Positions 1 to 9,705 of a stretch of DNA of 64,000 bases are shown in pieces. Under the pieces are notes generated by a model, which saw nothing but the letters and a program-made list of their open reading frames with translations, ran no database searches and was not told the DNA's origin. Each line of letters opens with the position of its first letter. Position 1 is the first letter of the stretch. Source of the DNA: Frederiksenia canicola (GTDB lineage: Bacteria; Pseudomonadota; Gammaproteobacteria; Enterobacterales; Pasteurellaceae); assembly GCF_011455495.1 (NCBI RefSeq), contig NZ_CP015029.1, forward strand, positions 372,001-436,000. The letters run 5' to 3'. The position numbers and the translations under genes were made by a program.

Positions 1-306
1 GCTTGTTTGGCTAATTGAACGTGCCGCCATCGCACACTGCTCAAGCTGATTGAGCGTGATTTGGTCGGCATAGGCAAAGCCCGTTTTCTCGCCCGATACC
101 GCCCGCACGCCCACACCACGATCGATATAAAACCCGCCTTCTTTGATGATGCTATCTTCCAACGACCAACTCTCGTCTTGGCTTAACTGAAAATAGAGAT
201 CGCCATAATCAATGTGACGATCGGAAAAAATATCTAACACCTTCGCCAACTGCGAAAGCTCAAGCCCACTCGGTGCAAGCAAGCTGTTTGAAACGGAATT
301 TAACAT
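1..306 (-). CDS. tldD: Metalloprotease TldD, N-terminal part (runs off the window)
   Basis: The reverse strand reads 102 codons from an ATG at 306, starting [10 protein letters not shown], to the window edge without a stop. The stretch DYGDLYFQ...[13 protein letters not shown] followed by [20 protein letters not shown] is the conserved N-terminus of TldD. TldD partners TldE/PmbA in a cytoplasmic metalloprotease that processes microcin-type peptides and CcdA. The catalytic HExxxH region lies outside the window. The gene is divergent from the TPR/DUF2971 gene; a USS pair sits between them. Confidence 0.85.
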   Translation of the reverse strand, partial: MLNSVSNSLLAPSGLELSQLAKVLDIFSDRHIDYGDLYFQLSQDESWSLEDSIIKEGGFYIDRGVGVRAVSGEKTGFAYADQITLNQLEQCAMAARSISQTS

Positions 307-354
307 TGCCTTTCTCGTTGAATAAAAATGGCGGGATTTTAGCAAAAAAGCGAC

Positions 355-412
355 ACAAACGGTCAGATCCTGCGAAAAATTTGCAAATTTCTCACGGGAA
401 GTGACCGCTTGT
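355..412. repeat. Inverted pair of DNA-uptake signal sequences
   Basis: ACAAACGGTCAGATCC (one mismatch in the core) faces GTGACCGCTTGT about 40 bp away, with an AATTTGCAAATT core between them. It lies between divergent genes, so it is not placed as a terminator for either. Confidence 0.7.
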
Positions 413-503
413 CTAAACTTGATTGCCATTTGATCAATTTCGGTTATTTTTTAGTTGCTTTTTAGTACAATAAGATATTAAAACGAGATATAGGAATAGC
501 AAG

Positions 504-3290
504 ATGACTCCTCAACAATTAATTAACCAAGGCAAAGAATTATTTGATAAAAAAAAATATCCAGAAGCGATTGATAAACTCAATGAAGCGTTAGGGAGTA
601 TTGCCGATAAAACTCAACATATTCAAGAACAAATTAATGCTCAATTTTTGCTTGGGCGTTGTTACTTAGAGCAAGCGATTAAAACTTCTAATAAAGAAAC
701 AGCAACATTACTCTTTGACAACGCGATTGAGCATCACACCAAGGAGCTTGAATTAGCTAAACAGCTCACCGATGAACAAAAACGCATTGAAGAACAAGTC
801 TATGCTCAATCTTGGCTTGGGCGTTGTTACTTAGAGCAAGCGATTAAAACTTCTAATAAAGAAACAGCAACATTACTCTTTGACAACGCGATTGAGCATC
901 ACACCAAGGAGCTTGAATTAGCTAAACAGCTCACCGATGAACAAAAACGCATTGAAACACAAGTCTATGCTCAATCTTGGCTTGGGCGTTGTTACTTAGA
1001 GCAAGCGATTAAAACTTCTAATAAAGAAACAGCAACATTACTCTTTGACAACGCGATTGAGCATCGCACCAAGGAGCTTGAATTAGCTAAACAGCTCACC
1101 GATGAACAAAAACGCATTGAAACACAAGTCTATGCTCAATCTTGGCTTGGGCGTTGTTACTTAGAGCAAGCGATTAAAACTTCCAATAAAGAAACAGCAA
1201 CATTACTCTTTGACAACGCGATTGAGCATCACACCAAGGAGCTTGAATTAGCTAAACAGCTCACCGATGAACAAAAACGCATTGAAAAACAAATCTATGC
1301 TCAAGATTGGCTTGGGCGTTGTTACTTTGAGCAGGCAATTAACACTTCTGACACACAAACGGCAAAACCACTCTTTGACAAAGCAATTGAACACAATCAA
1401 AAAAGACTTAAATTAGCGAAACAGCTAACCGATAAGCAAAAAGGCATTGAGCAACAAGGTTATGCTCAATCTACTCTTGGGCGTTGTTACTTAGAGCAAG
1501 CAATTAACACTTCTGATACACAAATCGCAGAATCACTCTTTGACAAAGCGATTGAACACCACCAAGAAAGACTTAAATTAGCTAAACTGCTCACCGATGA
1601 ACAAAAACGCATTGAAAAACAAATCTATGCTCAAGATTGGCTTGGGTATTGTTACTTTAAGCAAGCGATTAACACTTCTGATACACAAATCGCAGAATCA
1701 CTCTTTGACAAAGCGATTGAACACAATCAAGAAAGACTTAATTTAGCGAAACAGCTCACCGATAAACAAAAACGCATTGAAAAACAAGTCTATGCTCAAT
1801 TTTGGCTTGGGCGTTGTTACTTAGAGCAAGCAATTAACACTTCTGATACACAAATCTCAGAACCACTCTTTGACAAAGCGATTAAGCATCACACTAAGGG
1901 GCTTGAATTAGCTACACAGCTAGCAGATAAACAGAAAAGTATTGAACAACAATACCATAATCAATCTTGGCTTGGGTATTGTTACTTAGAGCACGCAATT
2001 AAAACTGCTGATGAAAAAACCACAAAGCCGCTCTTTGACAAAGCAATTGAACATCACACTAAATGGTTTGAATTAGCTACACAGCTCACCGATAAACAAA
2101 AACGCATTGAACAACAAGGCTATTCTCAATATTGGCTCGGGCGCTGTCACTTTGAGCAGGCGATCAAAACTTCTGATGAACAAGAAGTAACATCGTTATT
2201 TAAGGAAGCAATTCAACACAAAGTTAACTATACTCACCAAACTCTTTTTGAGCGTTCGACAAACAAACATCAAAAAAGTATTTCTGAGATCTTAGCATCA
2301 TTAAGCATCTTCCCATTTGAAGCAAGCAATACAACATTTGCACATTATACAAATCCCGATGTAACAGAATTACTTTTTGGATTAAAAGAAACTAAAAACG
2401 AAGATTCTGAAATAGAAAAATCACCTAAACCAATGCGAATGAATAGTGCGACGTATATGAATGATCCTTATGAAGGGAAGTCTTTATTCGAGTTTTTAGG
2501 TATTCCTGAAGCATCACTCGAAAATATCACTGAATTTCCGAAATATAATGCTTTTTTTAGTTGTTTCTCCCATCGAGTCAATGATCTCAATCAGTTCCGT
2601 TTATATGGCAAAGAAGATGGTGTAGAAGCCTCTGGCTGTTGTTTAGTATTTAATAAAAATAGAAAATGGTTAAAGCAAATTGATATAGCGAAAAGTTTTT
2701 CCTCAATGAAAAATGAAAGAGAAATTGGAAGCCCGATTTCTTCATCGGAAAAACATTATTCCCTTTACCAAATTGCTTATATCGCTTATTTAGATGATTA
2801 TATCGACAGAAACAAATGCGAAATTATCACAACTAAACCCGATGAAAAATTTGCAATTTACTTACCTAAAGTAGGTAATAGTGATGAATGGCATCGTATT
2901 AGAGTGGAAAAATTAAAAAAGGCTTTAAAAGATTTAAGAGAAGAAATCTCAAAAACGAATAACGAAATAGAAAAACAAGATCTCGAATATATTCGCTATC
3001 TTTTTAAAGACTTTGCCTTTAGAGATGAAGAAGAGTTTAGAATTTTGACTTTAAAGGAAATTGGTAAAGAGACCGAATGTTGTGATAAAACCAATTCGGT
3101 ATTTGTCCCTTACGCAGACATTAGCAATATGGTTGATGAAGTGATTCTCGGGACAAACTATGAAAAAACAAATCAAAAACGAAAAGTAGAAGTATTTCGC
3201 CATAAAATGAAAGAGCACTTTCCCGATGTAAAAATCACCCATTCATCTTTACCGATAAATGCCAATCCACCGACAAAGAAAGACTCATAA
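504..3290 (+). CDS. TPR-like tandem-repeat protein with C-terminal DUF2971 domain
   Basis: The protein has 928 residues. After about 44 residues it has ten 55-residue helical repeats built on YAQSWLGRCYLEQAIKTS, with TPR-like spacing of W, L, G and A. The C-terminus (about residues 610-900) matches DUF2971: a short motif NSATYMNDPYEG followed by FFSCFSH and NQFRLYG. No signal peptide or membrane segment is seen, so it should be cytoplasmic. DUF2971 has no settled function. TPR/Sel1-DUF2971 proteins are often variable accessory genes, and a role in phage or stress response is conjecture. The first four repeats are almost identical in DNA, which points to recent expansion. RBS AGGAA lies 5' of the ATG. 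Confidence 0.8.
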   Translation: MTPQQLINQGKELFDKKKYPEAIDKLNEALGSIADKTQHIQEQINAQFLLGRCYLEQAIKTSNKETATLLFDNAIEHHTKELELAKQLTDEQKRIEEQVYAQSWLGRCYLEQAIKTSNKETATLLFDNAIEHHTKELELAKQLTDEQKRIETQVYAQSWLGRCYLEQAIKTSNKETATLLFDNAIEHRTKELELAKQLTDEQKRIETQVYAQSWLGRCYLEQAIKTSNKETATLLFDNAIEHHTKELELAKQLTDEQKRIEKQIYAQDWLGRCYFEQAINTSDTQTAKPLFDKAIEHNQKRLKLAKQLTDKQKGIEQQGYAQSTLGRCYLEQAINTSDTQIAESLFDKAIEHHQERLKLAKLLTDEQKRIEKQIYAQDWLGYCYFKQAINTSDTQIAESLFDKAIEHNQERLNLAKQLTDKQKRIEKQVYAQFWLGRCYLEQAINTSDTQISEPLFDKAIKHHTKGLELATQLADKQKSIEQQYHNQSWLGYCYLEHAIKTADEKTTKPLFDKAIEHHTKWFELATQLTDKQKRIEQQGYSQYWLGRCHFEQAIKTSDEQEVTSLFKEAIQHKVNYTHQTLFERSTNKHQKSISEILASLSIFPFEASNTTFAHYTNPDVTELLFGLKETKNEDSEIEKSPKPMRMNSATYMNDPYEGKSLFEFLGIPEASLENITEFPKYNAFFSCFSHRVNDLNQFRLYGKEDGVEASGCCLVFNKNRKWLKQIDIAKSFSSMKNEREIGSPISSSEKHYSLYQIAYIAYLDDYIDRNKCEIITTKPDEKFAIYLPKVGNSDEWHRIRVEKLKKALKDLREEISKTNNEIEKQDLEYIRYLFKDFAFRDEEEFRILTLKEIGKETECCDKTNSVFVPYADISNMVDEVILGTNYEKTNQKRKVEVFRHKMKEHFPDVKITHSSLPINANPPTKKDS
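636..2285 (+). repeat. Ten in-frame tandem repeats of 165 bp
   Basis: Units start at 636, 801, 966, 1131, 1296, 1461, 1626, 1791, 1956 and 2121, always exactly 165 bp apart. Units at 636-1295 differ by only a few bases; later units diverge, and the last decays at its 3' end. Copy number could change by recombination without loss of frame. Confidence 0.95.
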
Positions 3291-3292
3291 GA

Positions 3293-3314
3293 AAAGCCGC
3301 TAATTAGCGGCTTT
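3293..3314. terminator. Bidirectional terminator between convergent genes
   Basis: AAAGCCGCTAATTAGCGGCTTT is a perfect 22-bp palindrome just after the stop of the DUF2971 gene and before the stop of the converging GST gene. The U-tract is short on the + strand. Confidence 0.7.
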
Positions 3315-3332
3315 GGTTCAATAAAGGGGAAA

Positions 3333-3950
3333 TTAGCCTTTCAACCCTTCTTGCTCACGTACTGAATCTACGCCTTTGTTGGCTTCGACACGCTCCATAA
3401 ACGGTTTTAGGCGGCTGAGATGGCTGAAGTCCAGTCCGATTTTTTGGCACCAGCAGAGCATAATGTAGAGATAGATGTCTGCGACACAAAGATTTTCGCC
3501 AAAGAAGGCGTGGGCTTCAAGATGTCGGTTGGCAACCGCTAAGTAGCCTAAAATGGTCGTGGCTGCGTGTTCGCGAATCTCTTGCAACAAGGTTTCGTTG
3601 TCTTTTACATAAGGCAATGGGCGGAAAAATGGGGCGAAGGCTTTATGCACATCAGAGTTGAAAAACGCTAACCAACGCATCGCTTTGGCTCGATCTTGGG
3701 GCGTTTGGCTGCCGAAAAGTTTGGCTTCTGGGTGCAGTTGATCGAGATAGAACAAAATCGCCGTATTTTGTGAAAGTGCAAAATCGCCGTCCACTAATAG
3801 CGGCACCGATCCTTGTGGATTCAGTTTCAAATATTCAGGGGATTTGATTTTCTCGCGAGTCACCGCTTCAGCTTCGTAAGGCTTGCCGATCCACTCTAAT
3901 GCGGTATGTGGCACGAATGAACAAGCACCGGGGAGATAATAAAGTTTCAT
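3333..3950 (-). CDS. gst: Glutathione S-transferase, beta-class-like
   Basis: This 205-residue protein has a thioredoxin-like N-terminal half. [11 protein letters not shown] carries the beta-class Cys10, and [19 protein letters not shown] carries the cis-Pro and the Glu/Ser-region glutathione-binding loop. A helical C-terminal domain starts near residue 85. Beta-class enzymes conjugate or bind glutathione in the cytoplasm and protect against electrophiles; the natural substrate is not predictable. Length is normal for the family (about 200). It is a single-gene unit, convergent with the upstream DUF2971 gene. RBS AAGGAAAAG precedes the ATG. Confidence 0.88.
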   Translation of the reverse strand: MKLYYLPGACSFVPHTALEWIGKPYEAEAVTREKIKSPEYLKLNPQGSVPLLVDGDFALSQNTAILFYLDQLHPEAKLFGSQTPQDRAKAMRWLAFFNSDVHKAFAPFFRPLPYVKDNETLLQEIREHAATTILGYLAVANRHLEAHAFFGENLCVADIYLYIMLCWCQKIGLDFSHLSRLKPFMERVEANKGVDSVREQEGLKG

Positions 3951-4056
3951 TGTCTTTTCCTTTTTTGGTTAAACAAGCGGTCAGATTCTAGCAAAAATTT
4001 GCAATTGATTGGAACAAAAGGCTAATATCGTGCCATTTTCTTTTCCCTAACGTGAT

Positions 4057-4767
4057 ATGCAATTTCCTGAACTTTCACACGGCATTTTACTTCGCCGTTA
4101 CAAACGCTTTCTTGCCGATATTCAGCTTGAAAATGGCAAACAAATTACCATTCACTGCCCGAATACTGGCGCAATGACAGGCTGTGCGACCGTTGGCGAT
4201 CGCGTTTGGTTTTCCACTTCAGACAACCCTAAACGCAAATACGCCCACACTTGGGAACTCACCGAAACCCAAACAGGCAATTTTATCTGTGTGAACACCC
4301 AACGAGCCAATCAGCTGGTACAAGAAGCGTTGGAAAATCACTGGATTAGCGAATTATCGGAGTATCAAACCATTTTACCCGAACAAAAATATGGTGAAGA
4401 AAACAGCCGTATTGACTTCCTATTGAAAAACGATGGCCAGCCCGATTGCTTTGTGGAAGTGAAATCCACCACCTTATTAACGAAAAATGGTATTGGTATG
4501 TTCCCCGATGCGAAAACAGAGCGAGGGCAAAAACATCTGCGAGAGCTCACCACAATGGCACAAAATGGGCATCAAGCCCTGATTTTTTTCGCGGTATTGC
4601 ACACGGGTATTCAACAATTCGAAGTGGCAAAGCAGATTGACCCCCAATATGCCGAGCTGTTCGAGCAAGCCATTCAGAAAGGCGTAAAAGTGTTGTGTTA
4701 TAAGGCAGAAGTAGAATGTGTTCAGAAAACACCAATTGGAGTGCATCTCCGCCGAAAAGTGACTTAA
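4057..4767 (+). CDS. sfsA: Sugar fermentation stimulation protein A
   Basis: This 236-residue protein matches SfsA along its length. It has RYKRFLADI near the N-terminus, [11 protein letters not shown] at about 30-40, [12 protein letters not shown] at about 110, FVEVKSTTL at about 137, then [13 protein letters not shown]. The acidic and lysine residues in the last motifs (D...EVKS) resemble a PD-(D/E)xK nuclease core. SfsA was described in E. coli as a DNA-binding protein that affects maltose use; its biochemical role is unclear. The ATG at 4057 gives the family's usual MxF start. No operon partner is evident. Confidence 0.93.
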   Translation: MQFPELSHGILLRRYKRFLADIQLENGKQITIHCPNTGAMTGCATVGDRVWFSTSDNPKRKYAHTWELTETQTGNFICVNTQRANQLVQEALENHWISELSEYQTILPEQKYGEENSRIDFLLKNDGQPDCFVEVKSTTLLTKNGIGMFPDAKTERGQKHLRELTTMAQNGHQALIFFAVLHTGIQQFEVAKQIDPQYAELFEQAIQKGVKVLCYKAEVECVQKTPIGVHLRRKVT

Positions 4768-4855
4768 AAAAATCACAACGGAACTTTTTCATTAAACCAC
4801 ACTCTTATAAGTGCTAAGAGAATCTTCTTAGTACATTATTTTTATCGGAGTTTAT

Positions 4856-5059
4856 ATGAAACTTACTTTAACAAAATCACTGGCTGTTTTAGCGATGGTT
4901 ATTTCACTCGGGGCTTGTCAAAACTTAGATAAAAAACAGCAAAATACCGCTGTGGGTGCCGCTGTAGGTGGAGTTGCTGGTAATCTGATATTCGGGGGGG
5001 CTGGTGCAACTCTTGGTGGTGCCGCACTTGGTGGCGTAATTGGTAGCCAAGTGAAGTAG
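4856..5059 (+). CDS. Small glycine-zipper lipoprotein (OsmB-like)
   Basis: This 67-residue protein has a lipoprotein signal with lipobox LGAC (Cys21). After it comes a short charged stretch and a glycine-rich segment (GAAVGGVAGNLIFGGAGATL...) of the glycine-zipper type found in OsmB-like envelope lipoproteins. It is expected to be lipidated and inserted in the inner or outer membrane. RBS CGGAG precedes the ATG, and a strong terminator follows, so it is monocistronic. A run of seven G residues (4994-5000) lies inside the coding region and could slip. Confidence 0.8.
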   Translation: MKLTLTKSLAVLAMVISLGACQNLDKKQQNTAVGAAVGGVAGNLIFGGAGATLGGAALGGVIGSQVK

Positions 5060-5074
5060 CATTCAAATAAATTC

Positions 5075-5104
5075 AAACCCGCTGACTCGTTAGCGGGTTT
5101 CTTG
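5075..5104 (+). terminator. Rho-independent terminator of the lipoprotein gene
   Basis: Stem AAACCCGCT / AGCGGGTTT with an 8-nt loop, followed by a T-rich CTTGTTTT tail, 15 bp after the stop codon. Confidence 0.85.
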
Positions 5105-5219
5105 TTTTATTCGCATCTCGCGGATTTGCAAAACTTTTATAAAATCTGACCGCTTGTGCTTGAATTTCCCCATTCCACCCCCATATCCCGCCCAGTTTTC
5201 TGAAAAATAAGGAATAAAA

Positions 5220-5741
5220 ATGACAACGATTGTATGTGTTCGTCGCAACGGCAAAGTCGCTATCGGCGGCGATGGACAAGCAACCTTAGGTAACTGCATT
5301 GAAAAAGGCACAGTGCGTAAAGTTCGCCGTATGTATAAAGACAAAGTCGTAACGGGTTTTGCAGGCTCCACCGCAGATGCGTTTATTTTGCGTGATCTCT
5401 TTGAGAAAAAGCTCGAATTACACCAAGGGCATTTAGTTAAATCCGCTGTGGAACTAGCAAAAGAATGGCGTTCCGACCGTGCTTTACGTCGTTTAGAAGC
5501 CATGATGATCGTGGCTAACGACAGCGAATTTTTGCTCATTTCGGGTAGTGGCGATGTGATCGAACCCGAACAAGATGTGCTTGCCATCGGCTCTGGCGGC
5601 AACTACGCTAAAGCCGCCGCCCTAGCTTTACTTCGCACAGACAACCAACTCTCCGCCAAAGAAATCGTCTCCGAAGCCCTAAAAATCGCAGGCGATATTG
5701 ATATTTACAGCAATCATAATCACGTGATTGAGGAAGTTTAG
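5220..5741 (+). CDS. hslV: ATP-dependent protease, proteolytic subunit HslV (ClpQ)
   Basis: This 173-residue protein is the usual HslV length. After removal of Met1 the N-terminus is [10 protein letters not shown]; Thr2 is the nucleophile of this proteasome-type peptidase. [21 protein letters not shown] and [10 protein letters not shown] are family signatures. Twelve subunits form a double ring capped by HslU hexamers, which unfold cytoplasmic substrates. hslU follows but is separated by about 175 bp with a large palindromic element, whereas the two genes are often almost adjacent. Confidence 0.97.
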   Translation: MTTIVCVRRNGKVAIGGDGQATLGNCIEKGTVRKVRRMYKDKVVTGFAGSTADAFILRDLFEKKLELHQGHLVKSAVELAKEWRSDRALRRLEAMMIVANDSEFLLISGSGDVIEPEQDVLAIGSGGNYAKAAALALLRTDNQLSAKEIVSEALKIAGDIDIYSNHNHVIEEV

Positions 5742-5760
5742 CGTATCTACTCAAAAAAAA

Positions 5761-5890
5761 TCTGCCCCCGCTTGCGGGGGAAGTGGCGAGTGAAACGAGC
5801 CGAAGGGGGCAAAATCCAGTTATTCACTCATTCTTAAATTGCCCCCTACCCCCTGCTACGCAGGGTACTTCCCCCGCAAGCGGGGGCAGA
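5761..5890. repeat. Modular palindromic element between hslV and hslU
   Basis: The two ends are perfect 24-bp inverted repeats (5761-5784 and 5867-5890). Each arm is itself a hairpin, CCCCCGC-TT-GCGGGGG on the left and its complement on the right. Inside lie GGGGGCAA/TTGCCCCC (5804-5811 and 5839-5846) and the small hairpin CCCTGC-TAC-GCAGGG. No coding capacity is evident. It ends about 10 bp before the hslU ribosome-binding site and may affect transcript stability or hslU output. It resembles REP/MITE-like dispersed repeats. Confidence 0.85.
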
Positions 5891-5915
5891 ATTGCCATCA
5901 AAGGAACAAATTACT

Positions 5916-7238
5916 ATGTCAATGACCCCAAGAGAAATTGTATCAGAGCTTGATGCTCATATTATTGGACAACACGAAGCGAAGCGTGCGGTGGCGATTG
6001 CGTTACGTAACCGTTGGCGTCGTATGCAGTTACCTGAAGATCTACGTCAAGAAGTCACCCCGAAAAATATCCTGATGATCGGCCCAACGGGCGTGGGTAA
6101 AACAGAAATCGCTCGTCGTTTGGCAAAGTTAGCGAATGCTCCATTTATCAAAGTGGAAGCCACAAAATTTACTGAGGTCGGTTATGTCGGCAAAGAAGTC
6201 GATTCAATTATTCGTGACCTAACCGATGTGGCAGTGAAATTGGTACGTCAGCAAGCGGTCGAAAAAAATCGTTTTCGTGCAGAAGAAGCGGCGGAAGATC
6301 GCATTTTAGATATATTGCTACCACCAGCGAAAGATCAGTGGGGCAATACCGAAAGTGCGGACAATAAATCAACCCGCCAAATTTTCCGTAAAAAATTGCG
6401 AGAAGGTCAGCTTGATGATAAAGAGATCGAAATCGATATTTCCAGCCCTGTCAGCGTAGAAATTATGACCCCACCAGGTATGGAAGAAATGACCTCACAG
6501 CTTCAATCACTGTTTGAAGGCATGTCACCAAACAAAACCAAAAAACGCAAAATGAAGATCAAGGATGCTTTCAAAATTTTGATCGACGAAGAAGCGGCAA
6601 AATTGGTGAACCAAGACGAACTCAAACAACAAGCGATTGAAGCCGTTGAGCAACATGGCATCGTGTTTATTGATGAGATCGACAAAATCTGTAAAAAGAG
6701 CGAACACAGCGGTGGCGACGTGTCTCGTGAAGGGGTTCAACGTGATTTACTGCCGATTATTGAAGGCTCAACGGTGAATACCAAACACGGTATGGTGAAA
6801 ACCGATCATATTCTGTTTATCTGTTCAGGCGCTTTCCAAGTGGCTCGCCCATCCGACCTACTGCCTGAATTGCAAGGACGTTTGCCAATTCGTGTGGAGT
6901 TGAAATCGCTTAACAAGGAAGATTTTGAACGTATTTTAACTGAACCCAATGCTTCTTTAACGCTTCAATATCGTGAATTGATGAAAACCGAAGGGGTAGA
7001 CGTCGAATTTACTCAAAATGGCATCAGCCGCATTGCAGAGTCTGCATTCCGAGTGAATGAGAAAACCGAAAACATCGGAGCAAGACGTTTACATACGGTG
7101 TTAGAACGCTTGATGGATGATATTTCCTTCGATGCCAGCGAACGTTCAGGACAAAAAATTGTGATCGATGAAAACTATGTAAACAATGCTCTCAATGATG
7201 TGGTGGAGAATGAAGATTTGAGTCGATTTATTCTGTAA
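5916..7238 (+). CDS. hslU: ATP-dependent protease, ATPase subunit HslU (ClpY)
   Basis: The protein has 440 residues from the ATG at 5916 ([19 protein letters not shown]), which matches the E. coli N-terminus and is preceded by AAGGA at 5901. The upstream in-frame TTG at 5892 would add eight unrelated residues and is rejected. Walker A is GPTGVGKT, the pore motif is GYVG (in [10 protein letters not shown]), Walker B is [10 protein letters not shown], and the C-terminal tail [10 protein letters not shown] docks into HslV. It is a hexameric AAA+ unfoldase feeding HslV, usually heat-shock induced. The insert domain (about residues 110-240) is present. Confidence 0.97.
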   Translation: MSMTPREIVSELDAHIIGQHEAKRAVAIALRNRWRRMQLPEDLRQEVTPKNILMIGPTGVGKTEIARRLAKLANAPFIKVEATKFTEVGYVGKEVDSIIRDLTDVAVKLVRQQAVEKNRFRAEEAAEDRILDILLPPAKDQWGNTESADNKSTRQIFRKKLREGQLDDKEIEIDISSPVSVEIMTPPGMEEMTSQLQSLFEGMSPNKTKKRKMKIKDAFKILIDEEAAKLVNQDELKQQAIEAVEQHGIVFIDEIDKICKKSEHSGGDVSREGVQRDLLPIIEGSTVNTKHGMVKTDHILFICSGAFQVARPSDLLPELQGRLPIRVELKSLNKEDFERILTEPNASLTLQYRELMKTEGVDVEFTQNGISRIAESAFRVNEKTENIGARRLHTVLERLMDDISFDASERSGQKIVIDENYVNNALNDVVENEDLSRFIL

Positions 7239-7249
7239 CTTATCGCATA

Positions 7250-7297
7250 ACAAGTGGTCAGTTTGTTGCAAAATTTTGCCACAATCTGACCGCTTGT
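7250..7297. terminator. USS-pair stem-loop between hslU and dapF
   Basis: ACAAGTGGTCAG (one mismatch to the uptake word) faces CTGACCGCTTGT, with AAAATTTT in the loop. It lies between the convergent hslU and dapF stops. Inverted USS pairs commonly act as bidirectional terminators in this family. Confidence 0.7.
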
Positions 7298-7300
7298 GTT

Positions 7301-8125
7301 TTATAACTTGATAAACCCATCATAAATATGTACTGCATCACCTGTCATATAGAGCGGGTGACCGACGCCTTGCCATTCAATTTGTAGCGTTCCACCTGGT
7401 AAATCTACTTGAACTCGGCTGGCTAATACACCTTGCATAATCCCAACAGCCACTGCTCCACACGCACCGCTACCGCACGCCTGAGTTTCGCCCGCCCCCC
7501 GTTCAAATACACGTAATTTGATGTGATTGCGATTGACCACTTGCATAAAGCCAATATTAGCCCGCTCGGGAAAACGCTCATGGCTTTCGAGCAAAGGACC
7601 AAGCTCGTTCACATTCGCTGTTTCAATATCTTCGACTTGTAGCACGCAGTGAGGATTGCCCATTGATACAACGCCGCACAAGACCGTTTGAATATCGGTA
7701 CGTAAAATGTAGTTTTTCTCAAATTTGTTGGCAGTGAATGGGATTTGGTTCGGCTCCCAAATTGGCTCCCCCATATTCACCCGAATTTCCCCACCTTCCT
7801 TCAAACTGAGCACCATTTTGCCTTTGGCAGTGCTTACACCAATATCTTGTTTATTAGTCAATCCTTTTAGTGTCACAAAGCGAGCAAAACATCTTGCCCC
7901 ATTGCCACATTGAGAAACCTCGCTACCATCTGCATTGAAGATACGGTAATGAAAATCGAGTTCTGGATCGTAGGGCGGCTCAACCAACAATAGCTGATCA
8001 AAACCAACCCCACGATGTCTATCAGATAATTTACGAATAATTTCTTCCGTTAAATAAACGTTTTGAGTAACGCCATCAATGACCATAAAATCGTTACCCA
8101 ATCCATGCATTTTTGAAAATTGCAT
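7301..8125 (-). CDS. dapF: Diaminopimelate epimerase
   Basis: This 274-residue protein is the usual DapF length. The N-terminus [15 protein letters not shown] is conserved. The two catalytic cysteines lie in [13 protein letters not shown] and [11 protein letters not shown]. DapF converts LL- to meso-diaminopimelate in lysine and peptidoglycan precursor synthesis, with the two cysteines acting as acid/base in the cytoplasm. It starts 170 bp from the divergent dcu gene. RBS AGGAAAAAG precedes the ATG. Confidence 0.97.
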   Translation of the reverse strand: MQFSKMHGLGNDFMVIDGVTQNVYLTEEIIRKLSDRHRGVGFDQLLLVEPPYDPELDFHYRIFNADGSEVSQCGNGARCFARFVTLKGLTNKQDIGVSTAKGKMVLSLKEGGEIRVNMGEPIWEPNQIPFTANKFEKNYILRTDIQTVLCGVVSMGNPHCVLQVEDIETANVNELGPLLESHERFPERANIGFMQVVNRNHIKLRVFERGAGETQACGSGACGAVAVGIMQGVLASRVQVDLPGGTLQIEWQGVGHPLYMTGDAVHIYDGFIKL

Positions 8126-8296
8126 ACTTTTTCCTATGATTTATAAATCTTTGTTGATCTGGAGCATAGAGAGAATATTTTTCTGTGTTATATTGCGAAC
8201 CGTTCTAAATGCAGTGCCATATTCGATGGATAGACAAAGCAATTTTTTGCTCTCTCAGTATGGCGATTTTTTCCTTAAATTACAATGGAGCAATTT

Positions 8297-9619
8297 ATGT
8301 CTGCAATGTTTATTATTCAATTTGCCATTGTATTACTCTGTATTCTAGTCGGTGCACGTATTGGTGGTATCGGTTTAGGGGTAATGGGTGGTATCGGCTT
8401 GGCTATCTTGGCTTTTGTTTTCGGTTTAAAACCCGCGGGTCTGCCTATTGATGTCATGTTTATGATTATGGCTGTAGTTTCTGCCGCAGCGGCAATGCAA
8501 GCCGCTGGTGGCTTAGACTATATGATCAAAATCGCAACGAACATCCTACGTCGTAATCCGAAACAGATTACGTTCATCGCCCCTGCGGTAACTTGGTTAT
8601 TTACGTTCTTAGCAGGAACAGGACACGTTGCCTATTCTGTATTACCTGTTATTGCGGAAGTGAGTCGCCATAACGGTGTTCGCCCAGAGCGTCCACTTTC
8701 AATGGCCGTTATTGCCTCACAATTTGCGATTGTAGCAAGCCCAATTGCGGCTGCGGTAACCTCTGTCGTTGCTTTTCTTGAGCCACAAGGCATTACCTTA
8801 GGAAGTGTATTAAGCGTTACGATTCCAGCGACTATTTTGGGGCTGTTGTGTGCGGCACTTATCGTGAATAAATTAGGTAAAGAGCTAAAAGATGACCCGA
8901 ATTATCAACGTCTATTACAAGATCCAGAGTATGTAAGACTTAATCAGACGGAGATAAAAACTCAAGAAATTGAGATTAAACCAACCGCTAAAATATCCGT
9001 TGGCTTGTTCCTATTTGGGGCATTATTAGTCGTGATTATGGGAACATTCCCTGCACTTCGCCCAGCATTTGATGGCAAGCCAATGGGAATGGCTCATACC
9101 ATTGAAATCATCATGTTAAGTGTAGGGGCGTTAATCATCTTATTCTGCAAACCAAACGGCAATGCGATTACGCAAGGCTCCGTATTCCACGCAGGTATGC
9201 GTGCGGTGATTGCAATTTTCGGTATTGCATGGTTAGGCGACACCTTAATGCAAGCCCATATGACTGAAGTAAAAGATATGGCAAAAGGCTTAGTGGAAAC
9301 TGCTCCTTGGGCATTTGCGGCGGCACTCTTCATGCTTTCTATTTTAGTGAATAGCCAAGGGGCAACAGTTGCCACCCTCTTCCCAGTAGGTATTGCTCTT
9401 GGTATTCCTGCACCAGTGCTTATCGGGGTATTCGTTGCGGTAAATGGTTATTTCTTCATTCCAAACTACGGTCCGATCATCGCTTCTATCGACTTCGATA
9501 GCACGGGTACAACACGCATTGGTAAATTCATCTTCAACCACAGCTTTATGTTGCCTGGTCTACTCAGTATGGCTTTCAGCTTAGGCTTTGGTTTATTATT
9601 TGCAAATATTTTGCTCTAA
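8297..9619 (+). CDS. dcuB: Anaerobic C4-dicarboxylate transporter, Dcu family
   Basis: The protein has 440 residues and many hydrophobic segments. [23 protein letters not shown]...[30 protein letters not shown] and [17 protein letters not shown] are Dcu signatures. Dcu carriers exchange fumarate or aspartate for succinate across the inner membrane during fumarate respiration. Some stretches resemble DcuB (GTGHV..LP, RPERP) and others DcuA (PVIAEV), so the A/B choice is uncertain. The ATG at 8297 is chosen because GGAG lies 6 nt before it; the ATG at 8285 has no RBS. Confidence 0.88.
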   Translation: MSAMFIIQFAIVLLCILVGARIGGIGLGVMGGIGLAILAFVFGLKPAGLPIDVMFMIMAVVSAAAAMQAAGGLDYMIKIATNILRRNPKQITFIAPAVTWLFTFLAGTGHVAYSVLPVIAEVSRHNGVRPERPLSMAVIASQFAIVASPIAAAVTSVVAFLEPQGITLGSVLSVTIPATILGLLCAALIVNKLGKELKDDPNYQRLLQDPEYVRLNQTEIKTQEIEIKPTAKISVGLFLFGALLVVIMGTFPALRPAFDGKPMGMAHTIEIIMLSVGALIILFCKPNGNAITQGSVFHAGMRAVIAIFGIAWLGDTLMQAHMTEVKDMAKGLVETAPWAFAAALFMLSILVNSQGATVATLFPVGIALGIPAPVLIGVFVAVNGYFFIPNYGPIIASIDFDSTGTTRIGKFIFNHSFMLPGLLSMAFSLGFGLLFANILL

Positions 9620-9632
9620 GTTACCGCTTGTC

Positions 9633-9664
9633 AAAAAGGGCATCCTTGCGATGCCCTTTTTTCT
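9633..9664 (+). terminator. Rho-independent terminator of the dcu gene
   Basis: Stem AAAAAGGGCATC / GATGCCCTTTTT with a 5-nt loop and a T-run, starting 13 bp after the stop codon. Confidence 0.9.
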
Positions 9665-9705
9665 TTTATAAAATCTCAATCTCTCTTTCTTATTGCACTC
9701 TTATC

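Noticed and set aside
636..2285. CRISPR-like periodic repeat
   Set aside because: The 165-bp units are contiguous, in frame and protein-coding, with no spacers.
5090..5602. 170-codon frame antisense to hslV
   Set aside because: Overlaps almost all of hslV and crosses its promoter region; no homology seen.
7494..7500. Poly-C run in dapF as a phase-variation tract
   Set aside because: Only six bases and in an essential gene.
8130..8280. FNR or CRP site upstream of the dcu gene
   Set aside because: TTGATCTGGAG and TGTGTTATATTGCG only partly match consensus on one half-site; not strong enough.
8285..8296. Upstream ATG for the Dcu transporter
   Set aside because: It has no RBS, and its own GGAG serves as the RBS of the ATG at 8297.
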